From: Aminicenans sp964648465
GTDB lineage: Bacteria > Acidobacteriota > Aminicenantia > Aminicenantales > Aminicenantaceae
DNA: 64,000 nucleotides
Direction: 5' to 3'
NCBI GenBank assembly: GCA_964648465.1
Contig: CAZYMU010000005.1
Location: 37,697-101,696 of the forward strand
The translations under genes were made by a program, and so were the position numbers. Of the stretch, positions 36,620 to 45,111 are shown piece after piece (the stretch's first letter is position 1; each line of letters starts with the position of its first letter). The notes beneath the pieces are model-generated. The model saw only the letters and a list, made by a program, of their open reading frames with translations. It did not search any database and was not told the DNA's origin.

Positions 36620-37477
36620 ATGCTGAGTATTATCATTCCAACGTACAACAGAGCATTATTTTTAAAAGAGGCTGTACAGTCTGTCCTCAGCCAGGATTAT
36701 TTCACATGCAGTGCCCGTATAAATTCCTTTGAGTTATTAATCATTGATGACGGATCTACAGATAATACAAGGAAAATTATCAAATCTTTTGGGAATAAAG
36801 TGAAATATTATTTCCAGGAAAAAAAAGGTGTAAGTGCGGCAAGGAATACTGGACTTAATCTATCCGAAGGGAAATATATTGCATTTCTGGATTCCGACGA
36901 TCTCTGGGAAAAAGATAAAATCAGCATCCAGATGAATTTTATAAAAACTTTCAGCAAGGCAATGGTATGTTATACTGAGGAAGTATGGATCAGGCAAGGG
37001 GTATTCGTTAATCCTAAGAAGAAACATAAGAAATATTCGGGCTGGATTTTCGACAAAGTACTACCATTATGTCTGTTAAGTCTATCTTCAGCATTATTTA
37101 GAAGGAAAGTCTTTGATGAAGTAGGAACTTTCGACGAGAGATTGCCTGCGTGCGAAGATTACGATTTTGGAATCAGAGTTGCACACAAATATCCCATTCA
37201 TTTAATCAAAAAACCACTCATAATCAAGCGAGGAGGCCATCCTGACCAGCTTTCACGAAAATACTGGGGTATGGACCAATTTCGAATTATGGCTCTTGAA
37301 AAAACCTTGTCCTTAAACTTGACCCAAAATCATAGAAAATTAGTTGTCCAGGAGATTGAAAAAAAATGCCGCATTCTGATTCAAGGACTTCAAAAGAGGG
37401 GCAACTACACAGAAGCTGAAAAATATTTAAACATCATAAAAGGTACCAGGCACCTTTTTTATCAGGAGGGAAAATGA
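36620..37477 (+). CDS. GT2 family glycosyltransferase
   Basis: A 285-residue GT-A enzyme: MLSIIIPTYNRALFLKEAVQ, LLIIDDGSTDNTRKII, and YIAFLDSDDLWEKDK carrying the DxD metal site. It has no membrane segment. Its last dozen residues (IIKGTRHLFYQEGK) are encoded by a GGTACC-type repeat, so the original C-terminus was probably different or extended by repeat insertion. There is no Shine-Dalgarno; translation may be coupled to the gene upstream through the short hairpin junction. Acceptor unknown. Confidence 0.85.
   Translation: MLSIIIPTYNRALFLKEAVQSVLSQDYFTCSARINSFELLIIDDGSTDNTRKIIKSFGNKVKYYFQEKKGVSAARNTGLNLSEGKYIAFLDSDDLWEKDKISIQMNFIKTFSKAMVCYTEEVWIRQGVFVNPKKKHKKYSGWIFDKVLPLCLLSLSSALFRRKVFDEVGTFDERLPACEDYDFGIRVAHKYPIHLIKKPLIIKRGGHPDQLSRKYWGMDQFRIMALEKTLSLNLTQNHRKLVVQEIEKKCRILIQGLQKRGNYTEAEKYLNIIKGTRHLFYQEGK
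37437..37459. repeat. GGTACC-type palindrome inside the 3' end of the GT2 gene
   Basis: AAAAGGTACCAGGCACCTTTTT, an imperfect copy of the palindrome at 29666-29688. It is followed by a T run, which could act as a terminator, and it contributes codons to the GT2 gene. Confidence 0.55.
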
Positions 37478-37608
37478 GTGTTTCAGATGCCATCAAAAAA
37501 CGAAACAGCATAAGAAACTATAAAGGAGATTCTATTCCTGAGGATTTACTTCTTCGGGTTCTGGAAGCTGTAATCTCATCTGCTGAAAGAAGAGCCCGAA
37601 TCAGATAA
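37474..37608 (+). pseudogene. Truncated nitroreductase N-terminus
   Basis: Reads MSVSDAIKKRNSIRNYKGDS, then IPEDLLLRVLEAV, the normal first helix and FMN-binding RxSxR start of nitroreductases. It then ends after 44 residues, whereas the family is about 170-200. CAGGAGGG precedes the ATG, which overlaps the GT2 stop (ATGA). The rest of the gene has been deleted, and the thi4 gene begins 59 bases later. Confidence 0.7.
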
Positions 37609-37667
37609 ATATCACATTGACCAAAGATTCAAGCCCTTCTATAATAAGCTTTCTTGAGAGGTGAACA

Positions 37668-38447
37668 ATGTTAGATGAAGTGACAATTTCAAAAGCTATT
37701 ATCGAAAGCTACAACAATGAACTTTTAGACAGCCTGGAATCCGATATTATAATCTGCGGCGGTGGGCCTTCTGGACTCTGCGCTTCTTATTTTTTAAGCG
37801 ACAAAGGTTATAAAGTTGTACTTTTGGAAAAAACCCTCAGGCCAGGAGGAGGACTACCAGGCGGCGCCATGATGTTCAATAAAATCGTCATCCAGAAGGA
37901 ATCCAAATTTCTTCTAGACGAATGGGGAATCACTTCGACTCATTATAATGAAAATTACTACACAGCTTCTGCTTTAGAAACATTAGGTTCTCTTTTGAGT
38001 CAAACGATTAAAAAGGGCACTCATATTTTTAACTGCATCTCTGCAGAAGATGTTCTTATCCACAATAAGGAAGTTCGCGGAGTTGTAATCAACTGGACTG
38101 CAGCCAAGACTGCTGGAATGCACGTTGATCCGCTGACCATGAGAAGCAAATATGTTTTGGATGCAACCGGCCACAGCGCAGAAATTGCAAACGTAGTCAG
38201 TCAAAAATCAGGCGCAAAGCTTCTTACTCCCACAGGAAAGGTCATAGGAGAAAGGCCAATGTGGGCCGAAAAAGGAGAAAATACCCTCCTTACTAACACG
38301 AAAGAGATATTTCCGCGCCTTTATGTCTGCGGCATGGCAGCAAATGCTGTGTTTGGAGGGCCAAGAATGGGGCCAATTTTTGGAGGGATGCTCCTTTCCG
38401 GCCAAAAAGCCGCAAAGATTATTGCAGACAGGCTTAAGAAAAAATAA
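37668..38447 (+). CDS. thi4: Thi4-type thiazole synthase (sulfide-dependent form)
   Basis: A 259-residue FAD/NAD-binding enzyme. SDIIICGGGPSGLCASYFLS is the dinucleotide loop, followed by LEKTLRPGGGLPGGAMMFNK typical of Thi4. In yeast Thi4 the sulfur donor is a Cys just before a DP motif; here GMHVDPLTM has His152 at that place, as in the sulfide-using enzymes of methanogens and some anaerobes. The C-terminus VCGMAANAVFGGPRMGPIFG, then GMLLSG, is the substrate-binding signature. It forms the ADP-thiazole part of thiamine from NAD and glycine with sulfide. The leader is too short for a TPP riboswitch. Confidence 0.9.
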   Translation: MLDEVTISKAIIESYNNELLDSLESDIIICGGGPSGLCASYFLSDKGYKVVLLEKTLRPGGGLPGGAMMFNKIVIQKESKFLLDEWGITSTHYNENYYTASALETLGSLLSQTIKKGTHIFNCISAEDVLIHNKEVRGVVINWTAAKTAGMHVDPLTMRSKYVLDATGHSAEIANVVSQKSGAKLLTPTGKVIGERPMWAEKGENTLLTNTKEIFPRLYVCGMAANAVFGGPRMGPIFGGMLLSGQKAAKIIADRLKKK

Positions 38448-38513
38448 CGTGGGCTATTCATAAAAATTGCTGATAGAATTAATATAATACCAAAAAGCAG
38501 ATGAATTTGAGGG
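38448..38513. repeat. Relic terminus of an IS1380-like element
   Basis: GGGCTATTCATAAAAATTGC, then TGATAGAATTAATATAATA, closely matches 47870-47907 (38 bases), and the following GATGAATTTGAGGG matches 63798-63811. Together with 58060-58102 these read as remnants of the same element end, a CCTGGATTATTCAT-type terminus followed by the tail of its transposase gene. Confidence 0.55.
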
Positions 38514-38529
38514 GGTGGAGGAAGCGACA

Positions 38530-39288
38530 TTAAAACCAGTAATTTATCCCGAGTGATATCTGATACCCGCTGAGATCAAAAGGTTCAAAGCCAACAAAAC
38601 CAGAATACTCATCTTCAGAAAAAGTTCCTTTTAATATGTTGTATTTGAACTCTGCCTCAATACTGATCCTGTTCGCTATTGGCATCATGATTCCTCCAAG
38701 AACATGGTATCCTATCGAGATTTTACCATCTTCCCTGGAATCAACAGCGTAAATCGGGAAAATCGAAACTTCTTCTTCCGTGTCATACCATTCATCGTTG
38801 AAATCTATCATATCTCCTTGGATCCGTACACTCCACAGGTAAACCCCAACTCCCCCTCCTATATAAGGAATAAATCTTCCTTTTCTACCCATAGGGGTTA
38901 ATTTCAACGAGAGTTGTATAGGAGTTATGGAAACAGTATAGACATGGCTCGGGTTAAAGTCTCCCTCATAAATATCAGGGTAAGCCCAATCTCCATCATA
39001 GTCCTGGTGACCAACATATCCTAGATATACTCCAGATTTTTGTTTTGTATATCCGCCGATACTTAGAGTAAGGCTCATCTCCCTGGAAAGAAAATACTCA
39101 TAACCAAAAGAAAAATTCGTATTCTGAAAATTAACTTTACTGAAACTCATGTTTTCAAATTCAATATCCCATAGATCACTCTGTGCCCTTGGAATAAAAT
39201 ATCCCACTTTAAATGTAACAACATCCGAGAAAATAAAACCTGGGATGAAAAGAATCAATACCGTTAAAATAATTAAATGTTTCTTCAT
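38530..39288 (-). CDS. Small outer-membrane beta-barrel protein
   Basis: Starts best at ATG 39288 (MKKHLIILTVLILFIPGFIF), giving a signal peptide cleaved near FSD; a TTG-type start at 39339 would add an unlikely leader. The 252-residue protein alternates polar and aromatic residues (FKVGYFIPRAQSDLWDIEF, LTLSIGGYTKQKSGVYLGYV) and ends GYQISLGINYWF, with the terminal Phe of an outer-membrane barrel signal. It resembles OmpW/OmpA-like porin-type barrels. No partner gene nearby suggests a role. Confidence 0.8.
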   Translation of the reverse strand: MKKHLIILTVLILFIPGFIFSDVVTFKVGYFIPRAQSDLWDIEFENMSFSKVNFQNTNFSFGYEYFLSREMSLTLSIGGYTKQKSGVYLGYVGHQDYDGDWAYPDIYEGDFNPSHVYTVSITPIQLSLKLTPMGRKGRFIPYIGGGVGVYLWSVRIQGDMIDFNDEWYDTEEEVSIFPIYAVDSREDGKISIGYHVLGGIMMPIANRISIEAEFKYNILKGTFSEDEYSGFVGFEPFDLSGYQISLGINYWF

Positions 39289-39511
39289 TTTATCTCTCCT
39301 CTGGTTTAAATCTCTGCAAAATCCATGCCAAAAAATCAATCCACCTTATCAGGGGTAGCCAAATATAGTATTGTGCATAAAAAAGGTCAATTGTCCACTT
39401 CAATTATTAGAACAATGTTTATAGAATAAATATCAGTCATAGTTAATCCTTTTAAATTTTAATTTATTTGCATTGCCGGTTCCGCTCATTTATTTTAATA
39501 TAAATAGTATT

Positions 39512-40153
39512 ATGCAGGCCCAAACACAAATCATAAGAGTCAACACTGAAATTATTGAGCCCGACAAGATAAAAATAATTACTGATATACTTAAGCAGGA
39601 TGGTGTTATTATTTATCCGACGGATACATTTTACGGATTGGGAGCAAACTGTTTTTCAAAAAAAGCTGTCCAGAGAATCTACCGCCACAAAAAAAGAGAG
39701 CCGATAAGAGCTCTTTCTGTTGTGATTTCAGACTTTGGCATGGTAGAAAAAATTGCCGCGGATATTCCTTCTATTTTTAAACGCATTTCAGATGAATTCT
39801 GGCCGGGGCCTTTAACTCTTATTTTAAAAGCTTCAAATCGGCTTCCCAAGGATTTAGTGGGAAAGGCAAAAACCATCGGAGTACGGCTGCCAGCCCTTTA
39901 TTGGCTCAGGAAACTTGTTAAAAAGGCAAGCTTCCCAGTAGCAGCAACGAGTGCTAATGTCTCAGGAGGAGAGGAAACTAATGATCCTGAGAACGCTATA
40001 GAAACATTTCAGGGAAAAGTCGATCTTATTGTTGACGGCGGAAAAACTAAAGGGATACTGCCTTCCACAGTGTTAGATTTAACAACAGTAAAACCCAAAA
40101 TCCTCAGGGAAGGAGCTGTTCCTATTTCAAGGCTTAGGAAATATTTGGATTAA
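39512..40153 (+). CDS. tsaC: Threonylcarbamoyl-AMP synthase (Sua5/YciO/YrdC family)
   Basis: From ATG 39512 the protein has 213 residues; a TTG at 39473 would add 13. Conserved blocks are GVIIYPTDTFYGLGANCFS, IYRHKKREPIRALSVVIS, FWPGPLTLILKAS and PVAATSANVSGGEETND. The family converts threonine, bicarbonate and ATP to threonylcarbamoyl-AMP for the t6A37 modification of ANN-reading tRNAs. There is no Sua5 C-terminal extension. YciO-like paralogues have unclear function, so the assignment rests on the family. Confidence 0.88.
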   Translation: MQAQTQIIRVNTEIIEPDKIKIITDILKQDGVIIYPTDTFYGLGANCFSKKAVQRIYRHKKREPIRALSVVISDFGMVEKIAADIPSIFKRISDEFWPGPLTLILKASNRLPKDLVGKAKTIGVRLPALYWLRKLVKKASFPVAATSANVSGGEETNDPENAIETFQGKVDLIVDGGKTKGILPSTVLDLTTVKPKILREGAVPISRLRKYLD

Positions 40154-40185
40154 AAACGGATTTTAATCGTAATATAAAATTTTAT

Positions 40186-42117
40186 TTACTTTACTTTACT
40201 CCCGGCAGGAATGTCCTCGGTAAAGAAAGGAATTACAGCTTTGCCTTCCAGCTCGCCCGCAAGTATCATCCCCTGAGATTCAATCCCCCTGATGACTGCT
40301 GATTTCAGATTGGCAATAACTGTTAATTTTTTTCCAACAAGTTCCTCAGGAGAGTATTCCTGGGCTATCCCTGCCACCATCTGTCTTCTTTCAGTACCAA
40401 TATCCACTTCCAGCTTCAAGAGCTTGTCAGTCCCTTCTACTCTTTCTGCCTTGAGAATCTCAGCGACTCTAAGGTCCATTCTTTTAAATTCATCAAAAGT
40501 GATTGTTTCCATTTTTTCCTCCTTACCATGGCGAACACTCTGATTTTCTTCTTTTATAAAATCTTTCAATTTGACCCTTGGGAAAATGGGTTCCGGCACT
40601 TTAATATGCTGACCAAGCGCAAAATTCTCAAATTGAACATCTGAAAAATATTCTTTACTTATCTGATTTTCTTCTCCGAGATAGTTCCATATTTTTTCTG
40701 CCGATTCTGGCATCACAGGAAAAATGAAATAGGTTATAGCCCTCAAAGCTGCCGCAGCCTGATAGAGAATCCTTCCCAGCCTCATTTTTTTATTCGTGTC
40801 CTTTGCCAATTTCCACGGCTCATTTTCAGCCAGGTATTTATTTACCGAATTTATATAAATCCAAATTTCTTCCAAGGCCTTATTTAAAGCATAATTTTCA
40901 TAATGTCTAAAAACTATTTTCTTAACCGAATTAAACTCCAGACGGAGTCTTTTGTCCCTTTCATTCTCTTTGTCCATTTCTTCTATCCTGCCGCCAAAAT
41001 AGTTCCCTATCATTGTCAAGATTCTCTGAACTAGGTTCCCCAGATCATTGGCAAGGTCAGAATTAACCCTGTGGATGAATCCCTCATGCGAAAAATTACC
41101 GTCAAGTCCAATAGGAATTTCACGGAGAAGAAAATAGCGTAAAGGATCGGCTCCAAATGTGTTTAGGATGGAATGCGGGTCAAGGACATTGCCCCTGGAT
41201 TTTGACATTTTCGTCTCATCTTTGAGCCACCAGCCATGGCCAACAACAGTTCTCGGGAGAGGAATTTCTGCTGCCATAAGAAATGCTGGCCAGAACACAG
41301 CATGGAACCTTAGGATGTCTTTTCCAATGAGGTGAACATCCGCTGGCCAGAACTTCTTAAAGAGTTCTTGATTCCAGCCATATCCAATACCGGTCACGTA
41401 ATTATTAAGAGCATCAAACCAGACATAAATAGAATGCCCGGGATCATCAGCGACAGGAATCCCCCATTCGACTGTAGTCCGTGTAATGCTCAAATCCTTA
41501 AGGCCATGACGGACGAAGCTCACAACCTCATTCATGCGGCTCGGAGGCCTTACAAAAGCTGGATTCTTCTCATAAAAATCCAGCAGGGGTTTCTGATAAG
41601 AAGAAAGCTTGAAAAAATAGCATTCTTCAGAGACAATACCGGCTTTTTCTTTGCAGTCAGGGCAGATTTTAACCCCTCCCTCTTCGAGTGGAATATCTTC
41701 AGACAGATAATTTTCACAGGACACACAATAGTATCCTTTATAAACTCCTTTATAGATATCCCCTTTATCTTTCAATTTCTGAAAGATTATTTGAACTCCT
41801 TTTTCGTGAATAGGCTGCGTAGTACGAATAAAATAATCATTATTTATATTCAAGGCCTTCCACAGGCTTTTAAAACGCCTGACTACCATATCTGCAAGCT
41901 CTATGGGTTTTAATCCCCTTTCTGCAGCCGATTTCTCGACTTTCTGGCCATGTTCATCCGTACCTGTAAGGAAGAAAACTTCATATCCCGCAAGTTTCTT
42001 AAAACGGCTTATACTGTCAGCAATAATTGTTGTGTACGCATGACCGATATGGGGAACATCATTCACGTAATATATAGGCGTTGTGATGTAAAATCGTTTT
42101 TTAGAGTTCTCTTCCAC
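40186..42117 (-). CDS. metG: Methionyl-tRNA synthetase with C-terminal tRNA-binding domain
   Basis: A 643-residue class I synthetase. TTPIYYVNDVPHIGHAYTTI carries HIGH, YYCVSCENYL plus VKICPDCKEKAG gives the Cys4 zinc knuckle, and ETKMSKSRGNVLDPHS the KMSKS loop. Residues about 540-643 form an OB-fold tRNA-binding domain (FDEFKRMDLRVAEILKAERV) that dimerises the enzyme. The start overlaps the end of folE by 17 bases, so folE-metG are co-transcribed after larC. Confidence 0.97.
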   Translation of the reverse strand: MEENSKKRFYITTPIYYVNDVPHIGHAYTTIIADSISRFKKLAGYEVFFLTGTDEHGQKVEKSAAERGLKPIELADMVVRRFKSLWKALNINNDYFIRTTQPIHEKGVQIIFQKLKDKGDIYKGVYKGYYCVSCENYLSEDIPLEEGGVKICPDCKEKAGIVSEECYFFKLSSYQKPLLDFYEKNPAFVRPPSRMNEVVSFVRHGLKDLSITRTTVEWGIPVADDPGHSIYVWFDALNNYVTGIGYGWNQELFKKFWPADVHLIGKDILRFHAVFWPAFLMAAEIPLPRTVVGHGWWLKDETKMSKSRGNVLDPHSILNTFGADPLRYFLLREIPIGLDGNFSHEGFIHRVNSDLANDLGNLVQRILTMIGNYFGGRIEEMDKENERDKRLRLEFNSVKKIVFRHYENYALNKALEEIWIYINSVNKYLAENEPWKLAKDTNKKMRLGRILYQAAAALRAITYFIFPVMPESAEKIWNYLGEENQISKEYFSDVQFENFALGQHIKVPEPIFPRVKLKDFIKEENQSVRHGKEEKMETITFDEFKRMDLRVAEILKAERVEGTDKLLKLEVDIGTERRQMVAGIAQEYSPEELVGKKLTVIANLKSAVIRGIESQGMILAGELEGKAVIPFFTEDIPAGSKVK

Positions 42118-42682
42118 CAGTCATCCCTCCTCTTATTAAAGTCATTGCTTCTGCACGAGTTACACTTCTATTACGAAATGATCCTCTAACAGCTGAGGTA
42201 ACCGTTATTGATTTTGGTTTTTTGGCCCCTCTCATTGACACGCACATATGTTCTGCTTCGATCACGACCATGACTCCAAGTGGGTTCATGGTCTCATTTA
42301 TCAGGTCAGCAATCTGTTTCGTAAGCCTCTCCTGAATCTGAAGCCTGCGGGAAAGTATTTCTACCACCCTTGCAATCTTACTGAGGCCTACGATGCGTCC
42401 TCCCTTAGGAATATAAGCCACATGAGCCACTCCTGCAAAAGGGAGAAGATGATGTTCACACATTGAATAAAGAGGGATATTTTTTATTAAAACCATCTCA
42501 TCATGTTTTTCGCCCTGAATAATTTTAAGCTGCTCAGCAGGATCCTCATATATGCCTCCAAGTATCTCTTCAAACATTTGTGCGACTCTTTCAGGTGTCT
42601 TTTGAAGACCTGCCCGTTTTGGGTCTTCACCAATCCCCTCTAATATAAGTTTCACTCCTTCTTCGATATTCTTGAAGTTCAT
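42101..42682 (-). CDS. folE: GTP cyclohydrolase I
   Basis: A 193-residue enzyme. PLYSMCEHHLLPFAGVAHVA holds the zinc-binding Cys and His pair, YIPKGGRIVGLSKIARVVEI the central signature, and MCVSMRGAKKPKSITVTSAV the second conserved Cys region. It converts GTP to dihydroneopterin triphosphate, first step of folate (or queuosine/biopterin) synthesis. The C-terminal LIRGGMTGGREL extends 17 bases into metG. Queuosine insertion enzyme queA is in the same window, though 16 kb away. Confidence 0.95.
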   Translation of the reverse strand: MNFKNIEEGVKLILEGIGEDPKRAGLQKTPERVAQMFEEILGGIYEDPAEQLKIIQGEKHDEMVLIKNIPLYSMCEHHLLPFAGVAHVAYIPKGGRIVGLSKIARVVEILSRRLQIQERLTKQIADLINETMNPLGVMVVIEAEHMCVSMRGAKKPKSITVTSAVRGSFRNRSVTRAEAMTLIRGGMTGGREL

Positions 42683-42711
42683 TTCTTTCTCCTTGGTTTT
42701 TTGTGATAATT

Positions 42712-43932
42712 TTAATATATTCTTTTACTGAGTTTTTTCCTCTTGTTAATCTTTTTTTGATTTTCCTTCATTCCAGAATACTCTTTTAAAACACGCTCTA
42801 TAATATTTTTTACCGGGATATGTTTCTTTTCTGCCAACATCCTGCAGTCAGAAAACTCAGGCTGAATATTGACTTCTTTTCCATCTATGATTGCAATTTT
42901 TATGGCAATTTCCTCACCCAAAACTTTAACTTTACTAGTTCTTCGCTCTAGAACTCTCCTTTCCACAGGAAAATATCGGACCCCTATAGAACTTGTTTCT
43001 TTAAAAACAGAATCTATCAAATTATCCATTTTATCAATCTCAGTCAGAACGGTTAATTTCGTTGCAAGCCTATTTTTTTTCATAATAACAGGAGTGAGAA
43101 AAACATCCAGGGCTCCCAGATTGAAAGCTTTACTTAAGAAATCCGCAAGAATTTGTGGGTTAGAATCGTCTATATTTGATTCAATAAGATAAATTTTTTT
43201 ATCTGCATTAAATTCCTCACATTTTCCATAAAAAGCCCGCAGGATATTGGAGAATTCGTGAAAATCACGGCTGCCTGCTCCATATCCTATCTTCTCATAG
43301 GTTATTTCAGGAAAAGCAATAAATTTCTTTGCCAGAGTCGAAATAATTGCAGCACCCGTCGGTGTAACGAGCTCTTCCTTAACCCAGGCAGAATATACCG
43401 GAATACCTTTCAAAAGTTCTCCAACTGCAGGAGGAGGAACAGGGAGAATACCATGTGCAGCCTTTACCCAACCTTGGCCTAAATTAAGTGGTGATGCAAA
43501 AAACTCGCTTACATTAAGAACCTCTGCCATAAAACAACAGCCGATTATATCGATTATTGCATCATCTGCTCCTGCCTCATGGAGGCTGGTCTCATTGAAG
43601 TTGCTACCGTGGACATGTGATTCAGCATCAAAAAGGTTCTTAAAAATGTCCTCAGCATTTTTTTTAACTGACTGCGAAAAAGTACTCTTATCAATTATTG
43701 TTTTAATATCAGCCCATTTCCTATGGATATGCTTTTTTCTTTCGACAAGAACATTTACTTTTAGCCCCCTTAAAGAAGCTCTTTTTGTATCTTCTACTCT
43801 TATTTCTACGGGAAGTTCTAATTCCGCCATCTTCCCTTTGAAAAGGTCTACTGACACACCTAGATCAAGAAGTGCTCCCAAAATCATATCTCCGCTGATG
43901 CCAGAGGATGCATCAAAATAAATAAATTTCAT
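42712..43932 (-). CDS. larC: LarC-like nickel-pincer cofactor nickel insertion protein (DUF111)
   Basis: A 406-residue DUF111 protein. YFDASSGISGDMILGALLDL opens the family; SLHEAGADDAIIDIIGCCFM and VTPTGAAIISTLAKKF follow, then the C-terminal LIESNIDDSNPQILADFL. It is one continuous frame, unlike the LarC1/LarC2 arrangement read through a frameshift in Lactobacillus. LarC inserts nickel, using CTP, into the pincer cofactor of LarA-type lactate racemases. LarB, LarE and LarA are absent from this window. The C-terminus is rich in Lys and the leader can form two hairpins. Confidence 0.85.
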   Translation of the reverse strand: MKFIYFDASSGISGDMILGALLDLGVSVDLFKGKMAELELPVEIRVEDTKRASLRGLKVNVLVERKKHIHRKWADIKTIIDKSTFSQSVKKNAEDIFKNLFDAESHVHGSNFNETSLHEAGADDAIIDIIGCCFMAEVLNVSEFFASPLNLGQGWVKAAHGILPVPPPAVGELLKGIPVYSAWVKEELVTPTGAAIISTLAKKFIAFPEITYEKIGYGAGSRDFHEFSNILRAFYGKCEEFNADKKIYLIESNIDDSNPQILADFLSKAFNLGALDVFLTPVIMKKNRLATKLTVLTEIDKMDNLIDSVFKETSSIGVRYFPVERRVLERRTSKVKVLGEEIAIKIAIIDGKEVNIQPEFSDCRMLAEKKHIPVKNIIERVLKEYSGMKENQKKINKRKKLSKRIY

Positions 43933-43976
43933 TGGAGGATTCTCCTTTCTATTCCAGATGACTTATGCTCATCTGG
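43933..43976 (-). promoter_or_regulatory. Structured leader of larC
   Basis: On the larC strand, CCAGATGA and TCATCTGG (43976-43954) form an 8-bp stem with a 7-base loop, and 12 bases later GGAG-AATC-CTCC sits directly before the ATG, so the Shine-Dalgarno GGAG can pair with CTCC. Both could affect translation start. No T run follows, so a simple terminator is less likely. Confidence 0.45.
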
Positions 43977-44092
43977 CATTTCTCTGGACAATAGGATAAC
44001 GGAATTAGCGCCAAAACTCAAATATCAAAGTTTAAACTCCCTTCATGGCGTCTTCAGTTTTCCAGGCTAGGTGCGCATTATTACGATGAACC

Positions 44093-44121
44093 TTGACTTG
44101 ATTCAATATAAATTATATATC
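44093..44121 (+). promoter_or_regulatory. Candidate promoter of the mtnP operon
   Basis: TTGACT at 44093-44098, 17 bases, TATATC at 44116-44121, about 80 bases before the mtnP ATG. TATATAT-rich flanks allow slightly different alignments. Confidence 0.35.
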
Positions 44122-44201
44122 AATAATCTAACTCAACCAGTACAAAATAGCCGTTTGCAATATAAGCTACATTCGAAAGACTATAGTTAATAGGAGGAGA
44201 A

Positions 44202-45098
44202 ATGACGGCCCAAATAAAAAGGGAACTTCCTTCAGCAGAGATAGGAATCCTGGGGGGGACAGGCCTTTATGAAATTGAGGGTATTAAGGCTATCGAAGAA
44301 GTCAAACTTAAAACTCCTTTTGGAAACACCTCGGGTCCTTACATTCTAGGCCTCCTGGAAGGGAAAAAAGTTGCATTTCTCAGCCGCCACGGCATGGGGC
44401 ATCATATCCTTCCTTCAGAAATTAATTACAGAGCTAATATATACGGATTTAAGATGCTTGGAGTTGAAAGAATTATTTCTGTCAACTCAGTTGGCTCTCT
44501 AAAAGAAGAAATTAAACCTCGCGACATCGTATTGCCTGATCAGTTTTTCGACAGGACAAACAAGAGGAAAAACTCTTTTTTTGGTGAAGGAATTGCAGCC
44601 CACATCAGCTTTGCCCACCCTGTTTGCCCTGAGCTGTCCTCTGCTCTTTTCAGTGCAGCTAAAGAGCTTGGCTTGAAAGCTCATAGAGGCGGCACTTACA
44701 TTTGCATCGAAGGCGCTTGTTTCTCAACCATAGCCGAGTCCAATATCTACCGTTCATGGGGATGTGATGTTATCGGCATGACCAGTGCCACAGAGGCTAA
44801 ATTGTGCAGAGAAGCTGAAATTTGCTATGCAACAATGAATCTTGTCACTGACTATGATGTCTGGCATGCATCCGAAGAAACGGTTTCAGTGGAGATGATT
44901 CTCGAGAATTTATCTTATAACATCCACAATGCCAAAGAAATAATAAAAAAGGCCATTGCTGATATTCCGTCTCAAAGAGGCATACAATGTGAATGTGCTA
45001 ATGCCCTCGAGAACTGCATAGTGACCAGGGAAAATATTATTCCTCAGGAGACAAAAGAAAAACTGAAGTTTATTATAGGAAAATATATAAATATTTAA
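44202..45098 (+). CDS. mtnP: S-methyl-5'-thioadenosine phosphorylase
   Basis: A 298-residue purine nucleoside phosphorylase family member. IGILGGTGLYEIEGIKAIEE is the phosphate-binding start, FLSRHGMGHHILPSEINYRA the conserved HG.GH block, and YICIEGACFSTIAESNIYRS with DVIGMTSATEAKLC the substrate pocket. It splits MTA into adenine and methylthioribose-1-phosphate in methionine salvage. GGAGGAG precedes the ATG at good distance. A PfkB kinase gene follows after 13 bases. Confidence 0.93.
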   Translation: MTAQIKRELPSAEIGILGGTGLYEIEGIKAIEEVKLKTPFGNTSGPYILGLLEGKKVAFLSRHGMGHHILPSEINYRANIYGFKMLGVERIISVNSVGSLKEEIKPRDIVLPDQFFDRTNKRKNSFFGEGIAAHISFAHPVCPELSSALFSAAKELGLKAHRGGTYICIEGACFSTIAESNIYRSWGCDVIGMTSATEAKLCREAEICYATMNLVTDYDVWHASEETVSVEMILENLSYNIHNAKEIIKKAIADIPSQRGIQCECANALENCIVTRENIIPQETKEKLKFIIGKYINI

Positions 45099-45111
45099 GA
45101 AGTGAAATATT

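Noticed and set aside
37609..37667. Possible TPP riboswitch ahead of thi4
   Set aside because: The interval is 59 bases and lacks the CTGAGA core of the THI element.
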